A stretch of DNA of 64,000 nt from positions 5,146,001-5,210,000 of the forward strand of contig NZ_CP144555.1 of assembly GCF_036607905.1 (NCBI RefSeq), given 5' to 3'. The translations under genes were made by a program, and so were the position numbers. Of the stretch, positions 1-9,059 are shown in pieces; position 1 is the stretch's first letter; each line of letters begins with the position of its first letter. The DNA is from Streptomyces sp. SCSIO 75703 (lineage in GTDB: Bacteria; Actinomycetota; Actinomycetes; Streptomycetales; Streptomycetaceae). Below the pieces are notes generated by a model that made no database searches, had not been told where the DNA came from, and was given only the letters and a program-made list of their open reading frames with translations.

Positions 1-2207
1 CGGCGGCGCGAGCGGCGGACGTACCAGTTGGACAGGTCGTCGACGAACGCGGAGAGCAGCTTGCCGGCGCGCTGGGTGTCGTAGTTCTCCAGCGCCTCGG
101 TCACCTGGTCGGTGAGGCGGTGCAGTTCGGACAGGAGCCAGCGGTCCAGCACCGGTCGGTCGGCCGGGGCCGGGTCGGCCTCGCTCGGCGCCCAGCCGGT
201 GGTGCGGGCGTACAGGGCCTGGAAGGCGACGGTGTTCCAGTAGGTGAGGAGCGTCTTGCGGACGACCTCCTGGATGGTGCCGTGGCCGACCCGGCGGGCC
301 GCCCAGGGGGAGCCGCCGGCCGCCATGAACCAGCGGACGGCGTCGGCGCCGTGCTGGTCCATGAGCGGGATGGGCTGGAGGATGTTGCCGAGGTGCTTGG
401 ACATCTTGCGGCCGTCCTCGGCGAGGATGTGGCCGAGGCAGACCACGTTCTCGTAGGACGACCTGTCGAAGACCAGGGTGCCGACGGCCATCAGCGTGTA
501 GAACCAGCCGCGGGTCTGGTCGATGGCCTCGCTGATGAACTGGGCCGGGTACCGGGACTCGAACAGTTCCTTGTTCTTGTACGGGTAGCCCCACTGCGCG
601 AACGGCATCGAGCCCGAGTCGTACCAGGCGTCGATGACCTCCGGGACGCGGGTCGCCGTCGTCCCGCACCCGTCCTGCGGGCAGGGGAAGGTGACCTCGT
701 CGATGTAGGGGCGGTGCGGGTCGAGCGCGGACTGGTCGGTGCCGGTCAGCCCGGTCAGCTCGGCGCGGGAGCCGACGACGGTGAGGTGGTCCTGCTCGCA
801 GCGCCAGATCGGCAGCGGGGTGCCCCAGTAGCGGTTGCGGGACAGGGCCCAGTCGATGTTGTTGTCCAGCCAGTCGCCGTAGCGGCCGTGCTTGACGGAG
901 TCCGGGAACCAGTTGGTCTTCTCGTTCTCCGCCAGCAGCCGGTCCTTGATCGCGGTGGTGCGGATGTACCAGGAGGGCTGGGCGTAGTACAGCAGCGCGG
1001 TGTGGCAGCGCCAGCAGTGCGGATAGCTGTGCTCGTAGGGGACGTGGCGGAAGAGCAGGCCGCGCTCGCGCAGGTCCTCGGTGAGCCGTTCGTCGGCCTT
1101 CTTGAAGAAGACGCCGCCGACCAGCGGGAGGTCCTCCTCGAAGGTGCCGTCGGGGCGGACCGGGTTGACGACGGGCAGGCCGTAGGCGCGGCAGACGGCG
1201 AGGTCGTCCTCACCGAAGGCGGGGGACTGGTGGACGAGGCCGGTGCCGTCGCCGGTGGTGACGTACTCGGCGTTCACCACGTAGTGGGCCGGCTCGGGGA
1301 AGTCGACCAGCTCGAAGGGGCGGCGGTAGGTCCAGCGCTCCATCTCGGCTCCGGTGAAGGTCTCACCGGTGGTCTCCCAGCCCTCGCCGAGGGCGCCGGC
1401 GACGAGCTGTTCGGCGACGACGAGCTTCTCGGTGCCGTCGGTGGCGACGACGTAGGTGACCTCGGGGTGGGCCGCGACGGCGGTGTTGGAGACCAGGGTC
1501 CACGGCGTGGTCGTCCACACCAGGAGCGCGGCCTCGCCGGCCAGCGGGCCGGAGGTGAGCGGGAAGCGGACGAAGACGGAGGGGTCGACGACCGTCTCGT
1601 AGCCCTGGGCCAGCTCGTGGTCGGACAGGCCGGTGCCGCAGCGCGGGCACCAGGGGGCGACCCGGTGGTCCTGGACCAGCAGGCCCTTGCCGAAGATCTC
1701 CTTCAGCGACCACCAGACGGACTCGATGTACTCGGGCTCCATGGTGACGTACGCGTCGTCCATGTCGACCCAGTAGCCCATCCGGGTCGTCAGCTCGGAG
1801 AAGGCGTCGGTGTGCCGGAGCACGGACTCGCGGCACTTGTCGTTGAAGGCGGCGATGCCGTACGCCTCGATGTCCTTCTTGCCGGAGAAGCCCAGCTCCT
1901 TCTCCACGGCCAGCTCGACCGGGAGGCCGTGGCAGTCCCAGCCGGCCTTGCGGGCCACGTGGTAGCCGCGCATGGTGCGGAAGCGGGGGAAGACGTCCTT
2001 GAAGACGCGCGCCTCGATGTGGTGGGCGCCCGGCATGCCGTTGGCGGTGGGCGGACCCTCGTAGAACACCCACTCGGGGCGGCCCTCGGACCGCTCCAGG
2101 CTCTTCGCGAAGATCTTCTGCTCGCGCCAGAAGTCGAGCACCGCGTGTTCGAGCGCGGGCAGGTCGACCTGGGCGGGTACCTGTCGGTACTGCGGCTGCG
2201 TGTTCAA
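1..2207 (-). CDS. ileS: Isoleucyl-tRNA synthetase, 5' part (runs off window)
   Basis: This enzyme charges tRNA-Ile with isoleucine in the cytoplasm. About 735 N-terminal residues are present; the family is usually near 1,040, so the rest of the anticodon-binding region and the C-terminal zinc domain lie outside the window. The class I signature is seen as HHIEARVFKD near residue 63 (HIGH equivalent) and KMSKH at residues 601-605. The editing domain lies between them, with the segment LVWTTTPWTL. The start is TTG at 2207-2205, because GGAGG (2219-2215) sits 7 nt upstream and the protein then begins MNTQPQYRQV. The HHIEARVFKD form of the motif is typical of the eukaryote-like IleRS type, which is often mupirocin-tolerant; that last point is inference. 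The gene is preceded by a T-box leader. Confidence 0.97.
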   Translation of the reverse strand, partial: MNTQPQYRQVPAQVDLPALEHAVLDFWREQKIFAKSLERSEGRPEWVFYEGPPTANGMPGAHHIEARVFKDVFPRFRTMRGYHVARKAGWDCHGLPVELAVEKELGFSGKKDIEAYGIAAFNDKCRESVLRHTDAFSELTTRMGYWVDMDDAYVTMEPEYIESVWWSLKEIFGKGLLVQDHRVAPWCPRCGTGLSDHELAQGYETVVDPSVFVRFPLTSGPLAGEAALLVWTTTPWTLVSNTAVAAHPEVTYVVATDGTEKLVVAEQLVAGALGEGWETTGETFTGAEMERWTYRRPFELVDFPEPAHYVVNAEYVTTGDGTGLVHQSPAFGEDDLAVCRAYGLPVVNPVRPDGTFEEDLPLVGGVFFKKADERLTEDLRERGLLFRHVPYEHSYPHCWRCHTALLYYAQPSWYIRTTAIKDRLLAENEKTNWFPDSVKHGRYGDWLDNNIDWALSRNRYWGTPLPIWRCEQDHLTVVGSRAELTGLTGTDQSALDPHRPYIDEVTFPCPQDGCGTTATRVPEVIDAWYDSGSMPFAQWGYPYKNKELFESRYPAQFISEAIDQTRGWFYTLMAVGTLVFDRSSYENVVCLGHILAEDGRKMSKHLGNILQPIPLMDQHGADAVRWFMAAGGSPWAARRVGHGTIQEVVRKTLLTYWNTVAFQALYARTTGWAPSEADPAPADRPVLDRWLLSELHRLTDQVTEALENYDTQRAGKLLSAFVDDLSNWYVRRSRR

Positions 2208-2211
2208 CGAG

Positions 2212-2496
2212 CTTCCTCCGGCGGACGTGCTGCCTTCCGTCGGAGGGACGAGAGCCGTAGAGGCTACGGACGCCGCTGCCTGCGGCGCGCTCCCGCGGTA
2301 CCACCCTCCTTGGCCCCCGGTGCCTCGGGCGCACCGGTGAGCCCCCTCATTGGGGTCACGAGGCCGGTTCTACTCGCCGCGCCCGGGGGCTGCGGCTTTC
2401 TTCCGGCGGCTCCGGGGTGATCTTCACGACGGGCTCGCCCCCGGGCTCACACCGTCCCCGGGTCGCTCTGGGCCGCTCGCGTCGCTACTCGTCCCC
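2212..2496 (-). promoter_or_regulatory. T-box riboswitch leader of ileS, translational type
   Basis: The conserved T-box core AGGGTGGTACCGCG reads 2307-2294 on the minus strand. The 5' part begins GGGGACGAGTAGC (2496-2484). It carries the isoleucine codon AUC at 2421-2419 inside GAAGATCACC, the expected specifier position, and an AGTAGAACCGG segment typical of these leaders. Downstream of the T-box, CCUCCGACGG (2246-2237) can pair, with one mismatch, with CCGCCGGAGG (2224-2215), which contains the ileS Shine-Dalgarno sequence. There is no U-tract terminator. The layout therefore fits the actinobacterial mode, in which uncharged tRNA-Ile binding exposes the ribosome-binding site. Confidence 0.9.
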
Positions 2497-2763
2497 ATCC
2501 ACGCTTTTCGCTCCGCCCAGTGTACGGCGCCGCGGGACCGGCGGCCGACCGGATTTCCGGGGCCCGGGACGGCCGGGTGCCGCGGACGGGTCCGGGGTGG
2601 GTTTTGGGGCGGGATGCCCCGAATGGCGCGGACGGGTGTCCGGGGCGCGCACGGGAGGGGTCCGGGACGGCTCGGCGGATTACCCGGCGGCGAGCTGGGC
2701 ACAACGCATGCATGCCCGCCGCGAGCGGTGGACGAGGCGGGACGAATCGGGCGGCGTGCCCCG

Positions 2764-2792
2764 TTGCCGCGGGACCGGAGTCGATTTATCGT
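2764..2792 (+). promoter_or_regulatory. Candidate promoter for the DksA/TraR-like gene
   Basis: TTGCCG (2764-2769) and TATCGT (2787-2792) are separated by 17 bp and lie about 50 bp upstream of the ATG. The -10 fits TANNNT and the -35 matches TTGACA at 4 of 6 positions. The remainder of the spacer from 2497 to 2841 separates this gene from the divergent ileS leader and shows no ORF that I believe; its GC content and lack of codon bias suggest promoter DNA for both directions. Confidence 0.4.
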
Positions 2793-2841
2793 CCCAGCAC
2801 GATGCGGGAGCAAGATCACCACACGTGAAGGGACCGCGGCC

Positions 2842-3663
2842 ATGGTGGCGAAGAAGACCGCCGCGAAGCAGTCCGCGGTGCGGGAGACGGCGGCGGGGAA
2901 GGGCGCCGCCGGGGAGCCCGGCGCACCGGCGCCCGGAGCGGAGCGGGACCCGGCCGCCGCAGGCCCGGCCCAGGAACCGCCCGCCGCCGGGAAGCCGCCG
3001 GCGAGGAAGGCGGCGAAGAGCCCCCCGGCGAAGAAGACCGCGGCGAAGAAGGCTCCGGCGAAGAAGACCGCGGCGAAGAAGGCCGCGGACGCGGGGAAGA
3101 GTACGGCGAAGAAGAGCACGGCCAAGAAGAAGAGCACGGCCAAGAAGGCGGGCGCGGCGCGGGCCGCGGAGCAGACGGGAGCCACGACAGTGGTTGCGAA
3201 GAAGACCCCCGGCACGGCCACGACGGCCACGTCCGAGCTGCCCACGGCGCGCGGCGCCGCCGACCCCGGCGACCTCCCCGTACGTCCCGGCGAGGACCCC
3301 TGGACGCGGGAGGAGGCCGAGGAGGCGCGCATCGGCCTCCAGAGCGAGGCCGACCGGCTCCGTACCGAGATCTCCTCCTCCGAACGCTCGCTGCAGGGGC
3401 TGATGCGCGACTCCGGCGACGGGGCGGGCGACGACGAGGCCGACACCGGCACCAAGAACATCACCCGCGAGCACGAGCTGGCCCTCGCCGCCAACGCGCG
3501 CGAGATGCTCGTCCAGACCGAGCGCGCCCTCGACCGCCTCGACACGGGCACCTACGGCCTCTGCGAGAACTGCGGCCAACCCATCGGAAAGGCCAGGATG
3601 CAGGCGTTCCCCCGGGCCACGCTGTGCGTCGAGTGCAAGCAGAAACAGGAACGCCGTCCCTGA
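2842..3663 (+). CDS. DksA/TraR-family C4 zinc-finger protein with lysine-rich tail
   Basis: This 273-residue protein has two parts. Residues 1-113 are low-complexity and very basic, with repeated KKTAAKK, APAKK and STAKK units at residues 51-113, resembling the tails of histone H1 and of the HupS-type HU proteins of actinomycetes. The C-terminal part has a helical segment (residues about 150-235) and a zinc finger with Cys241, Cys244, Cys262 and Cys265 in a CxxC-x17-CxxC arrangement, as in TraR/DksA proteins. Those act on RNA polymerase through its secondary channel; whether this one does is unknown. The DksA acidic tip motif is not obvious. ATG 2842 follows GTGAAGGGA. The lysine tail suggests nucleic-acid binding, which is inference. 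Confidence 0.85.
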   Translation: MVAKKTAAKQSAVRETAAGKGAAGEPGAPAPGAERDPAAAGPAQEPPAAGKPPARKAAKSPPAKKTAAKKAPAKKTAAKKAADAGKSTAKKSTAKKKSTAKKAGAARAAEQTGATTVVAKKTPGTATTATSELPTARGAADPGDLPVRPGEDPWTREEAEEARIGLQSEADRLRTEISSSERSLQGLMRDSGDGAGDDEADTGTKNITREHELALAANAREMLVQTERALDRLDTGTYGLCENCGQPIGKARMQAFPRATLCVECKQKQERRP

Positions 3664-3752
3664 CCGGGCGCCGGACCACGACTGAGCACGTGGGACGCGC
3701 GGGGCGTGCCGTACCCTCGTGCTCAGTCAGGTACCTAGGTTGAGGGACTCAC

Positions 3753-4346
3753 GTGGCAGAGGCGGAGCGCATCATCGGTACGCCGGACACCCCGCAGGCG
3801 GCGGGGGACGGGCAGGAGCGGGCCGGCGCCGGGCAGGCCGAGGCCCCGGAGCGCCCCCGGGGCAAGCGACGGGTGGCGGTGCTCTTCGTGGTCGCCGCCA
3901 TCGCCTACGCGCTCGACCTGGCGAGCAAGATGATCGTGGTGGCCAAGCTGGAGCACCACGAGCCCATCGAGATCGTCGGGGACTGGCTGCGGCTCGCGGC
4001 CATCCGCAACGCGGGCGCGGCCTTCGGCTTCGGCGAGGCGTTCACCGTGATCTTCACGGTGATCGCGGCGGCCGTGATCGTGGTGATCGCCCGGCTGGCC
4101 CGCAAGCTCTACAGCCTGCCGTGGGCGATCGCGCTCGGCATGCTGCTCGGCGGCGCCCTGGGCAACCTCACCGACCGGATCTTCCGTTCGCCGGGCGTCT
4201 TCGAGGGCGCGGTCGTCGACTTCATCGCACCCAAGCACTTCGCCGTCTTCAACCTCGCCGACTCGGCGATCGTCTGCGGCGGCATCCTGATCGTGCTGCT
4301 CTCCTTCCGCGGCCTCGACCCGGACGGCACCGTCCACCGGGACTGA
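3753..4346 (+). CDS. lspA: Lipoprotein signal peptidase (signal peptidase II)
   Basis: This membrane aspartic protease removes the signal peptide from prolipoproteins after Lgt has added diacylglycerol. The 197-residue protein has a cytoplasmic N-terminal extension of about 35 residues rich in E, A and G, then four membrane helices. Family motifs are present: NAGAAFG, GNLTDR and FNLADSAI, the last two carrying the catalytic aspartates. GTG 3753 is the start, preceded by GTTGAGGGA. Its partner lgt is also in this window, at 42.5 kb. rluD follows 127 bp downstream, a common lspA-rluD order. Confidence 0.96.
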   Translation: MAEAERIIGTPDTPQAAGDGQERAGAGQAEAPERPRGKRRVAVLFVVAAIAYALDLASKMIVVAKLEHHEPIEIVGDWLRLAAIRNAGAAFGFGEAFTVIFTVIAAAVIVVIARLARKLYSLPWAIALGMLLGGALGNLTDRIFRSPGVFEGAVVDFIAPKHFAVFNLADSAIVCGGILIVLLSFRGLDPDGTVHRD

Positions 4347-4473
4347 GCGGGAGCGCGGGGCCCCGCCCGGGGCGGCACCGGCGCCCTCCCACGGCCGGGA
4401 ACGGGCGCCGGCCGGAGCCCGCGGCACGGGCTGGCGTACGGCCCCGTCCCGGCCGTCCGGCATACTCGACGGC

Positions 4474-5418
4474 GTGAGCACGCTTCCCGAGATCCGTACC
4501 CTGCCCGTACCCGACGGCCTGGAGGGCGAGCGCGTCGACGCCGCCATCTCCCGCATGTTCGGCTTCTCCCGCACCAAGGCCGCCGAACTGGCCGCGACGG
4601 GCAAGGTGCAGGTCGACGGATCGGTGGTCGGCAAGTCCGAGCGGGTCCGCGGCGGCGCCTGGCTGGAGGTCGAGATGCCGGCGGCGCCCGCGCCCGTGCG
4701 GATCGTCGCCGAACCGGTCGAGGGCATGGAGATCGTCCACGACGACGAGGACGTGGTCGTCGTCGTCAAGCCGGTCGGCGTCGCCGCCCACCCCTCGCCC
4801 GGCTGGACCGGCCCCACCGTCATCGGCGGGCTCGCCGCGGCCGGCTTCCGGGTCTCCACCTCCGGCGCCGCCGAGCGCCAGGGCATCGTGCACCGCCTCG
4901 ACGTGGGCACCTCGGGACTGATGGCGGTCGCCAAGTCGGAACGGGCGTACACCTCCCTCAAGCGCCAGTTCAAGGAGCGGACGGTCGACAAGGGCTACCA
5001 CACGCTCGTGCAGGGCCACCCCGACCCGACCAGCGGCACCATCGACGCCCCCATCGGCCGGCACCCGCAGCACGACTACAAGTGGGCGGTCACCGCCGAC
5101 GGCAAGCCCTCCGTGACCCACTACGACCTCATCGAGGCGTTCCGCGCCGCCTCCCTGCTCGACGTCGCGCTGGAGACCGGCCGCACCCACCAGATCCGGG
5201 TCCACATGGCCGCCCACCGCCACCCCTGCGTCGGCGACCTCACCTACGGCGCCGACCCCACCCTCGCCAAGCGCCTGCGGCTGACCCGGCAGTGGCTGCA
5301 CGCGGTGCGGCTCGGCTTCGACCACCCCGGCACCGGCGAACGGGTCGAGTTCACCAGCGACTACCCCGACGACCTCGGCCGGGCCCTCGACCAGGTCCGC
5401 GAGGAGACCTACGGCTGA
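4474..5418 (+). CDS. rluD: RluD/RluA-family 23S rRNA pseudouridine synthase
   Basis: This 314-residue protein has an N-terminal S4 RNA-binding domain (residues about 10-75) and an RluA-type catalytic domain. The catalytic aspartate lies in HRLDVGTSGLM, and the later motif ETGRTHQIRVH is also conserved. The family converts uridines in rRNA to pseudouridine; the RluD type acts on helix 69 of 23S rRNA, but the exact sites here cannot be read from sequence. The GTG start at 4474 begins MSTLPEIRTL. It lies directly downstream of lspA on the same strand and is probably co-transcribed. Confidence 0.93.
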   Translation: MSTLPEIRTLPVPDGLEGERVDAAISRMFGFSRTKAAELAATGKVQVDGSVVGKSERVRGGAWLEVEMPAAPAPVRIVAEPVEGMEIVHDDEDVVVVVKPVGVAAHPSPGWTGPTVIGGLAAAGFRVSTSGAAERQGIVHRLDVGTSGLMAVAKSERAYTSLKRQFKERTVDKGYHTLVQGHPDPTSGTIDAPIGRHPQHDYKWAVTADGKPSVTHYDLIEAFRAASLLDVALETGRTHQIRVHMAAHRHPCVGDLTYGADPTLAKRLRLTRQWLHAVRLGFDHPGTGERVEFTSDYPDDLGRALDQVREETYG

Positions 5419-5552
5419 GCGGCGCCCCGCCCGCCCCCGGGGCCCCGCCGCCCGGCGCGGCCCCGGGCACCGGAGCGCCGACCGGCTGATCACGACGGCC
5501 GGTGGCAGGCTGGGAGCGCCGTGCCCGCCCCGACGCCACCGGAGCGCTGACC

Positions 5553-7139
5553 GTGGATCAGTTGGCCCTGCTGTTCGTGCTCCTGCTCGGGTCCCTGCTG
5601 AGCGTCCCCCTCGGCGACCGGCTCCGGCTGCCCGCCCCGGTGCTGATGACCGTCCTCGGGATCGCCCTGGCGCTGCTCGACTTCGTGCCGGACGTGGACA
5701 TCCCGCCCGAGCTGATCCTGCCCACGCTGCTGCCGCCGCTGCTCTACGCGGCCGTGCGGCGCACCTCCTGGCGCCAGTTCGCGGCCAACCGGCGGCCCAT
5801 CTTCCTGCTCGCGGTGGCCCTGGTCTTCGTCACCATGGCCTGCGTGGCGACCGTGGCCCACGCGATCGTGCCCGGACTGCCGGTCGCCGCCGCCTTCGCG
5901 CTCGGCGCGCTGGTCGCCCCGCCCGACCCGGTCGCCGCGACCGCCGTGGCCGGAAAGCTCGGGCTGCCGCGTCGCCTGGTCTCCATCCTGGAGGGCGAGG
6001 GCCTCTTCAACGACGTGACGGCCATCGTCCTTTACCACGTGGCCATCGCCGCCGCCGTCGGCGGCTCCTTCTCCCCGTGGCGGGCCGGTCTCGACCTGGT
6101 GCTCTCCGCCGTCGTCGCCGTCGCCGTGGGCCTCGCGCTCGGCTGGGGCGCGTACAAGCTGATCGACCTGCTGGAGGACGCCACCCTCCAGATCGGGCTG
6201 ACGCTGCTGGTGCCGTACGCCTCCTACGTCGTCGCCGAGGAACTGCACGGCTCCGGGGTGCTCGCGGTGCTGACCACCGCCATGTTCCTCGCCGAGTACG
6301 CGGTCGGCGCCGACGACGTGATGACCCGGCTCACCGGGCATACCGTCTGGGGCGTCGTCGACACCCTCGTCACCGGCGTCGCGTTCGGGCTGATCGGGCT
6401 GGAACTGTCCCACGCCATCCGCACCGCCTCCGGGCGCTGGGGCGAACTGCTCGGCTGGGCGGCGGCGGTGGTCGGCGTGGTCGTCCTGGTCCGGCTGGTC
6501 TGGCTGCTGCCCGCCACCTGGCTGACCCGGTGGCTGCACGCCAAGCACGACCAGGACGAGGACATCCCGATGACCTGGCGGGAGTCCGTCGTCATGTGGT
6601 GGGCCGGGATGCGGGGCGTCGCCTCGGTCGCCCTCGCGCTCGCCATCCCGCTGCGGACGGACGACGGCTCGCCCTTCCCGCACCGCGACGAGGTCGTCTT
6701 CATCGCCTTCGGGGTCATCATCGCGACCCTGCTGGTGCAGGGGACGACCCTGCCCTGGCTGGTGGGCCGGCTCGGGGTGCGCGCGGACACCGAGCGGGAG
6801 CAGGAGTACGAGAAGCAGCTCGCCGTGCGTGCCGCGCGGGCGGCGCGGCAGCGGCTGCGGGAGATCGAGGCGGTCGAGGACCTGCCGGAGGACCTGGCCG
6901 AGCAGATGCTGCGGCGGGCCTTCGACATCGGCTACCGGATCAGCCCGGACCTCGGGGACGAGGAGCGCCACGAGGCCCAGCGGCAGCGCACCCGGCGGCT
7001 GCGCCGCATCCGCCGCATCCAGGGCGAGATGCTGAGCGCCGCCCGCCACGAGGTGCTGGCCGCGCGCAGCGAACCGGGGGCCGATCCGGAGATCGTGGAC
7101 CGGGTGCTGCGCCACCTGGACGTGCGCAGCCTGCGCTGA
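5553..7139 (+). CDS. Na+/H+ antiporter, CPA1/NhaP-type
   Basis: This 528-residue integral membrane protein has about 12 hydrophobic segments and a basic cytoplasmic C-terminal tail of roughly 110 residues. The family core is visible as ALGALVAPPDPVAATAVA followed by EGEGLFNDVTAIVLY, the site of the ion-binding aspartate in CPA1 exchangers. It should expel Na+ (or K+) in exchange for protons and help with pH and salt homeostasis. I chose GTG 5553 because GGAG at 5541-5544 is well spaced; an in-frame start at 5502 would add a charged stretch of 17 residues without a good ribosome-binding site. Its stop codon lies in the arm of a terminator hairpin shared with the next gene. Confidence 0.9.
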   Translation: MDQLALLFVLLLGSLLSVPLGDRLRLPAPVLMTVLGIALALLDFVPDVDIPPELILPTLLPPLLYAAVRRTSWRQFAANRRPIFLLAVALVFVTMACVATVAHAIVPGLPVAAAFALGALVAPPDPVAATAVAGKLGLPRRLVSILEGEGLFNDVTAIVLYHVAIAAAVGGSFSPWRAGLDLVLSAVVAVAVGLALGWGAYKLIDLLEDATLQIGLTLLVPYASYVVAEELHGSGVLAVLTTAMFLAEYAVGADDVMTRLTGHTVWGVVDTLVTGVAFGLIGLELSHAIRTASGRWGELLGWAAAVVGVVVLVRLVWLLPATWLTRWLHAKHDQDEDIPMTWRESVVMWWAGMRGVASVALALAIPLRTDDGSPFPHRDEVVFIAFGVIIATLLVQGTTLPWLVGRLGVRADTEREQEYEKQLAVRAARAARQRLREIEAVEDLPEDLAEQMLRRAFDIGYRISPDLGDEERHEAQRQRTRRLRRIRRIQGEMLSAARHEVLAARSEPGADPEIVDRVLRHLDVRSLR

Positions 7140-7178
7140 CCGGCGCCGGGCGCGGCCGGCGGCGCCCGGCGCCGGTCA
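7137..7178. terminator. Bidirectional terminator containing both stop codons
   Basis: A perfect 17-bp inverted repeat runs TGACCGGCGCCGGGCGC / GCGCCCGGCGCCGGTCA around an 8-nt loop. The first three bases are the stop of the antiporter gene and the last three are the complement of the stop of the convergent MscS-like gene. It is a stem of very high GC without a U-tract, as is usual for Streptomyces terminators. Confidence 0.8.
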
Positions 7179-8303
7179 GCGGTGCTCGGCCGGGTGCTCC
7201 GCGCGGCGGCGGGTCTCCCCGGTCCGTCCCGGGCGGGCGTGCGGCACCGCCCCGTCGCGGCCGGGCACCGGCGGGGCCGTCGCGGTCGTGACGCGGGGCA
7301 GCGCGTACGGGTGCTCGTCGGCCAGCCACCGGATCATCCGCTCGCGCACCTCGACGCGGACCGTCCAGATGTCGTCCGCGTCCTTCGCGGTCACCAGCGC
7401 CCGCACCTGCATGGTGCTGGGGGTGGTGTCGGTGACGGTGAGGTTGTAGGTCCGGCCGTCCCAGGCGGGGCAGTCGCGCAGGATGTCCCGCAGCCGCTCG
7501 CGCATCGCGTCCAGCGGGGCCGAGTGGTCCAGGTACCAGTAGACCGTCCCGGACATCTGCGGCGTCCCCCGCGACCAGTTCTCGAACGGGTTCGCCGTGA
7601 AGTACGACACCGGCATGGTGATCCGGCGCTCGTCCCAGGTGCGCACCGTCAGGAAGGTCAGCGTGATCTCCTCGACCGTGCCCCACTCGCCGTTCACCAC
7701 GACCGTGTCGCCCAGGCGCACCATGTCGCCGAAGGCGATCTGGAGGCCCGCGAAGAGGTTGCCCAGCGTGGACTGGGCCGCGATGCCGGCGACGATGCCG
7801 AGGACACCGGCCGAGGCCAGCAGCGAGGCGCCCGCGGCGCGCATCGCCGGGAAGGTCAGCAGCATCGAGGCCGCCGCGACCACGCCGACGACGGCCGTCA
7901 CGACCCGCATGATCAGCGACACCTGGGTGCGCACCCGCCGGACCCGCGCCGGATCGGTCCGGGCGCGGGCGTGGGCGTAGCGCGAGTAGGAGGTCTCGAC
8001 GACCGCCGCCGCGATGCGGACGACCAGCCAGGCGACCGAGCCGATCAGCACCAGGGTCAGCGCGCGGCCGATGCCGACCCGGTGCCCCTCCAGCAGCCGG
8101 GCCTCGTCGTAGGAGCCTCTGAGCAGCGCCGCGCACAGGACGAGCTGGTAGGGGACACTGGCCCGGCGCAGGAGGCCCCACAGGGGGGTCTCGTGATGCC
8201 GGGCGTCGGCCTTGCGCAGCAGCAGGTCGGTGGCCCAGCCGATGGCCAGGGTGAGCAGGACACAGCCGCCGACCACGATCAGCGGGCGGAGTACGTTCTC
8301 CAT
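7176..8303 (-). CDS. MscS-family mechanosensitive ion channel
   Basis: This 375-residue protein has several N-terminal membrane helices (around residues 8-25, 60-75, 95-115 and 140-165) and the MscS core. The pore-lining helix is rich in A and G (AAGASLLASAGVLGIVAGIAAQSTLGN), followed by FGDMVRLGDTVVV, the conserved start of the beta domain. It should open under membrane tension to release solutes during osmotic downshock. The ATG at 8303 begins MENVLRPLIV; GTG three bases upstream is an alternative. The gene is convergent with the antiporter and divergent from the small hydrolase. Confidence 0.9.
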   Translation of the reverse strand: MENVLRPLIVVGGCVLLTLAIGWATDLLLRKADARHHETPLWGLLRRASVPYQLVLCAALLRGSYDEARLLEGHRVGIGRALTLVLIGSVAWLVVRIAAAVVETSYSRYAHARARTDPARVRRVRTQVSLIMRVVTAVVGVVAAASMLLTFPAMRAAGASLLASAGVLGIVAGIAAQSTLGNLFAGLQIAFGDMVRLGDTVVVNGEWGTVEEITLTFLTVRTWDERRITMPVSYFTANPFENWSRGTPQMSGTVYWYLDHSAPLDAMRERLRDILRDCPAWDGRTYNLTVTDTTPSTMQVRALVTAKDADDIWTVRVEVRERMIRWLADEHPYALPRVTTATAPPVPGRDGAVPHARPGRTGETRRRAEHPAEHR

Positions 8304-8408
8304 GACCACGAACGTAACCGGTGACGCCCGGAGCGAACCTGTGAGGTGTGTCCCGTCCGGGCCGCCGCCGTGTCCCGCGCCGTCCCGCCCGGCTGGCACG
8401 ATGGACGC

Positions 8409-9053
8409 ATGGACATCGTGCTCTTTCACTCGACCCACGGCCCGCGACCGGCGGTCCGGGAGGCCGCCGGCCGGCTGCGCGCGGCCGGACACCGGGTCTG
8501 GACGCCGGACCTCTTCGAGGGGCGCACCTTCGAGTCGGTCGAGGAGGGCATGGCCCACCAGGAGGGCATCGGCCGCGAGGAACTGCTGCGGCGGGCCGTG
8601 CTGGCGGCGGCCCCGTACGGGGACCGGGGCCTGGTGTACGCCGGGTTCTCGCTCGGCGCCTCCATCGCCCAGACCCTCGCCCTCGGCGACCACCAGGCGC
8701 GCGGCCTGCTGCTCCTGCACGGCACCTCGGACATCGCGCCCAACGCCTCGGTGGACGACCTGCCGGTGCAGTTGCACGTGGCCGAGCCGGACCCCTTCGA
8801 GACGGACGACTGGCTCAGCGCCTGGTACCTGCGGATGGGCCGGGCCGGCGCCGACGTGGAGGTGTACCGCTACGCGGGCGCCGGCCACCTCTACACCGAC
8901 CCCGGCCTGCCGGACTACGACGAGGAGGCGGCCGAGGCCACCTGGCGGGTGGCGCTCGGCTTCCTCGACTCGCTGGCGGAGCCCGGCGACGGGACGGACG
9001 CGACGGACGAGCCTGAGCAGACGCGTGTGACCCGCGGGCCGGAAGGGGCGTAG
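8409..9053 (+). CDS. Dienelactone hydrolase-family alpha/beta hydrolase
   Basis: This 214-residue cytoplasmic protein begins MDIVLFHSTHG. The nucleophile elbow is GFSLGAS (usual form GxSxG or GxCxG), so here the nucleophile is serine rather than the cysteine of true dienelactone hydrolases. A late aspartate in AEPDPFE and a histidine in GAGHLY complete the expected triad. The substrate is unknown. It ends 6 bp from the stop of the convergent phoD gene, leaving no room for a separate terminator. Confidence 0.85.
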   Translation: MDIVLFHSTHGPRPAVREAAGRLRAAGHRVWTPDLFEGRTFESVEEGMAHQEGIGREELLRRAVLAAAPYGDRGLVYAGFSLGASIAQTLALGDHQARGLLLLHGTSDIAPNASVDDLPVQLHVAEPDPFETDDWLSAWYLRMGRAGADVEVYRYAGAGHLYTDPGLPDYDEEAAEATWRVALGFLDSLAEPGDGTDATDEPEQTRVTRGPEGA

Positions 9054-9059
9054 GGCCGG

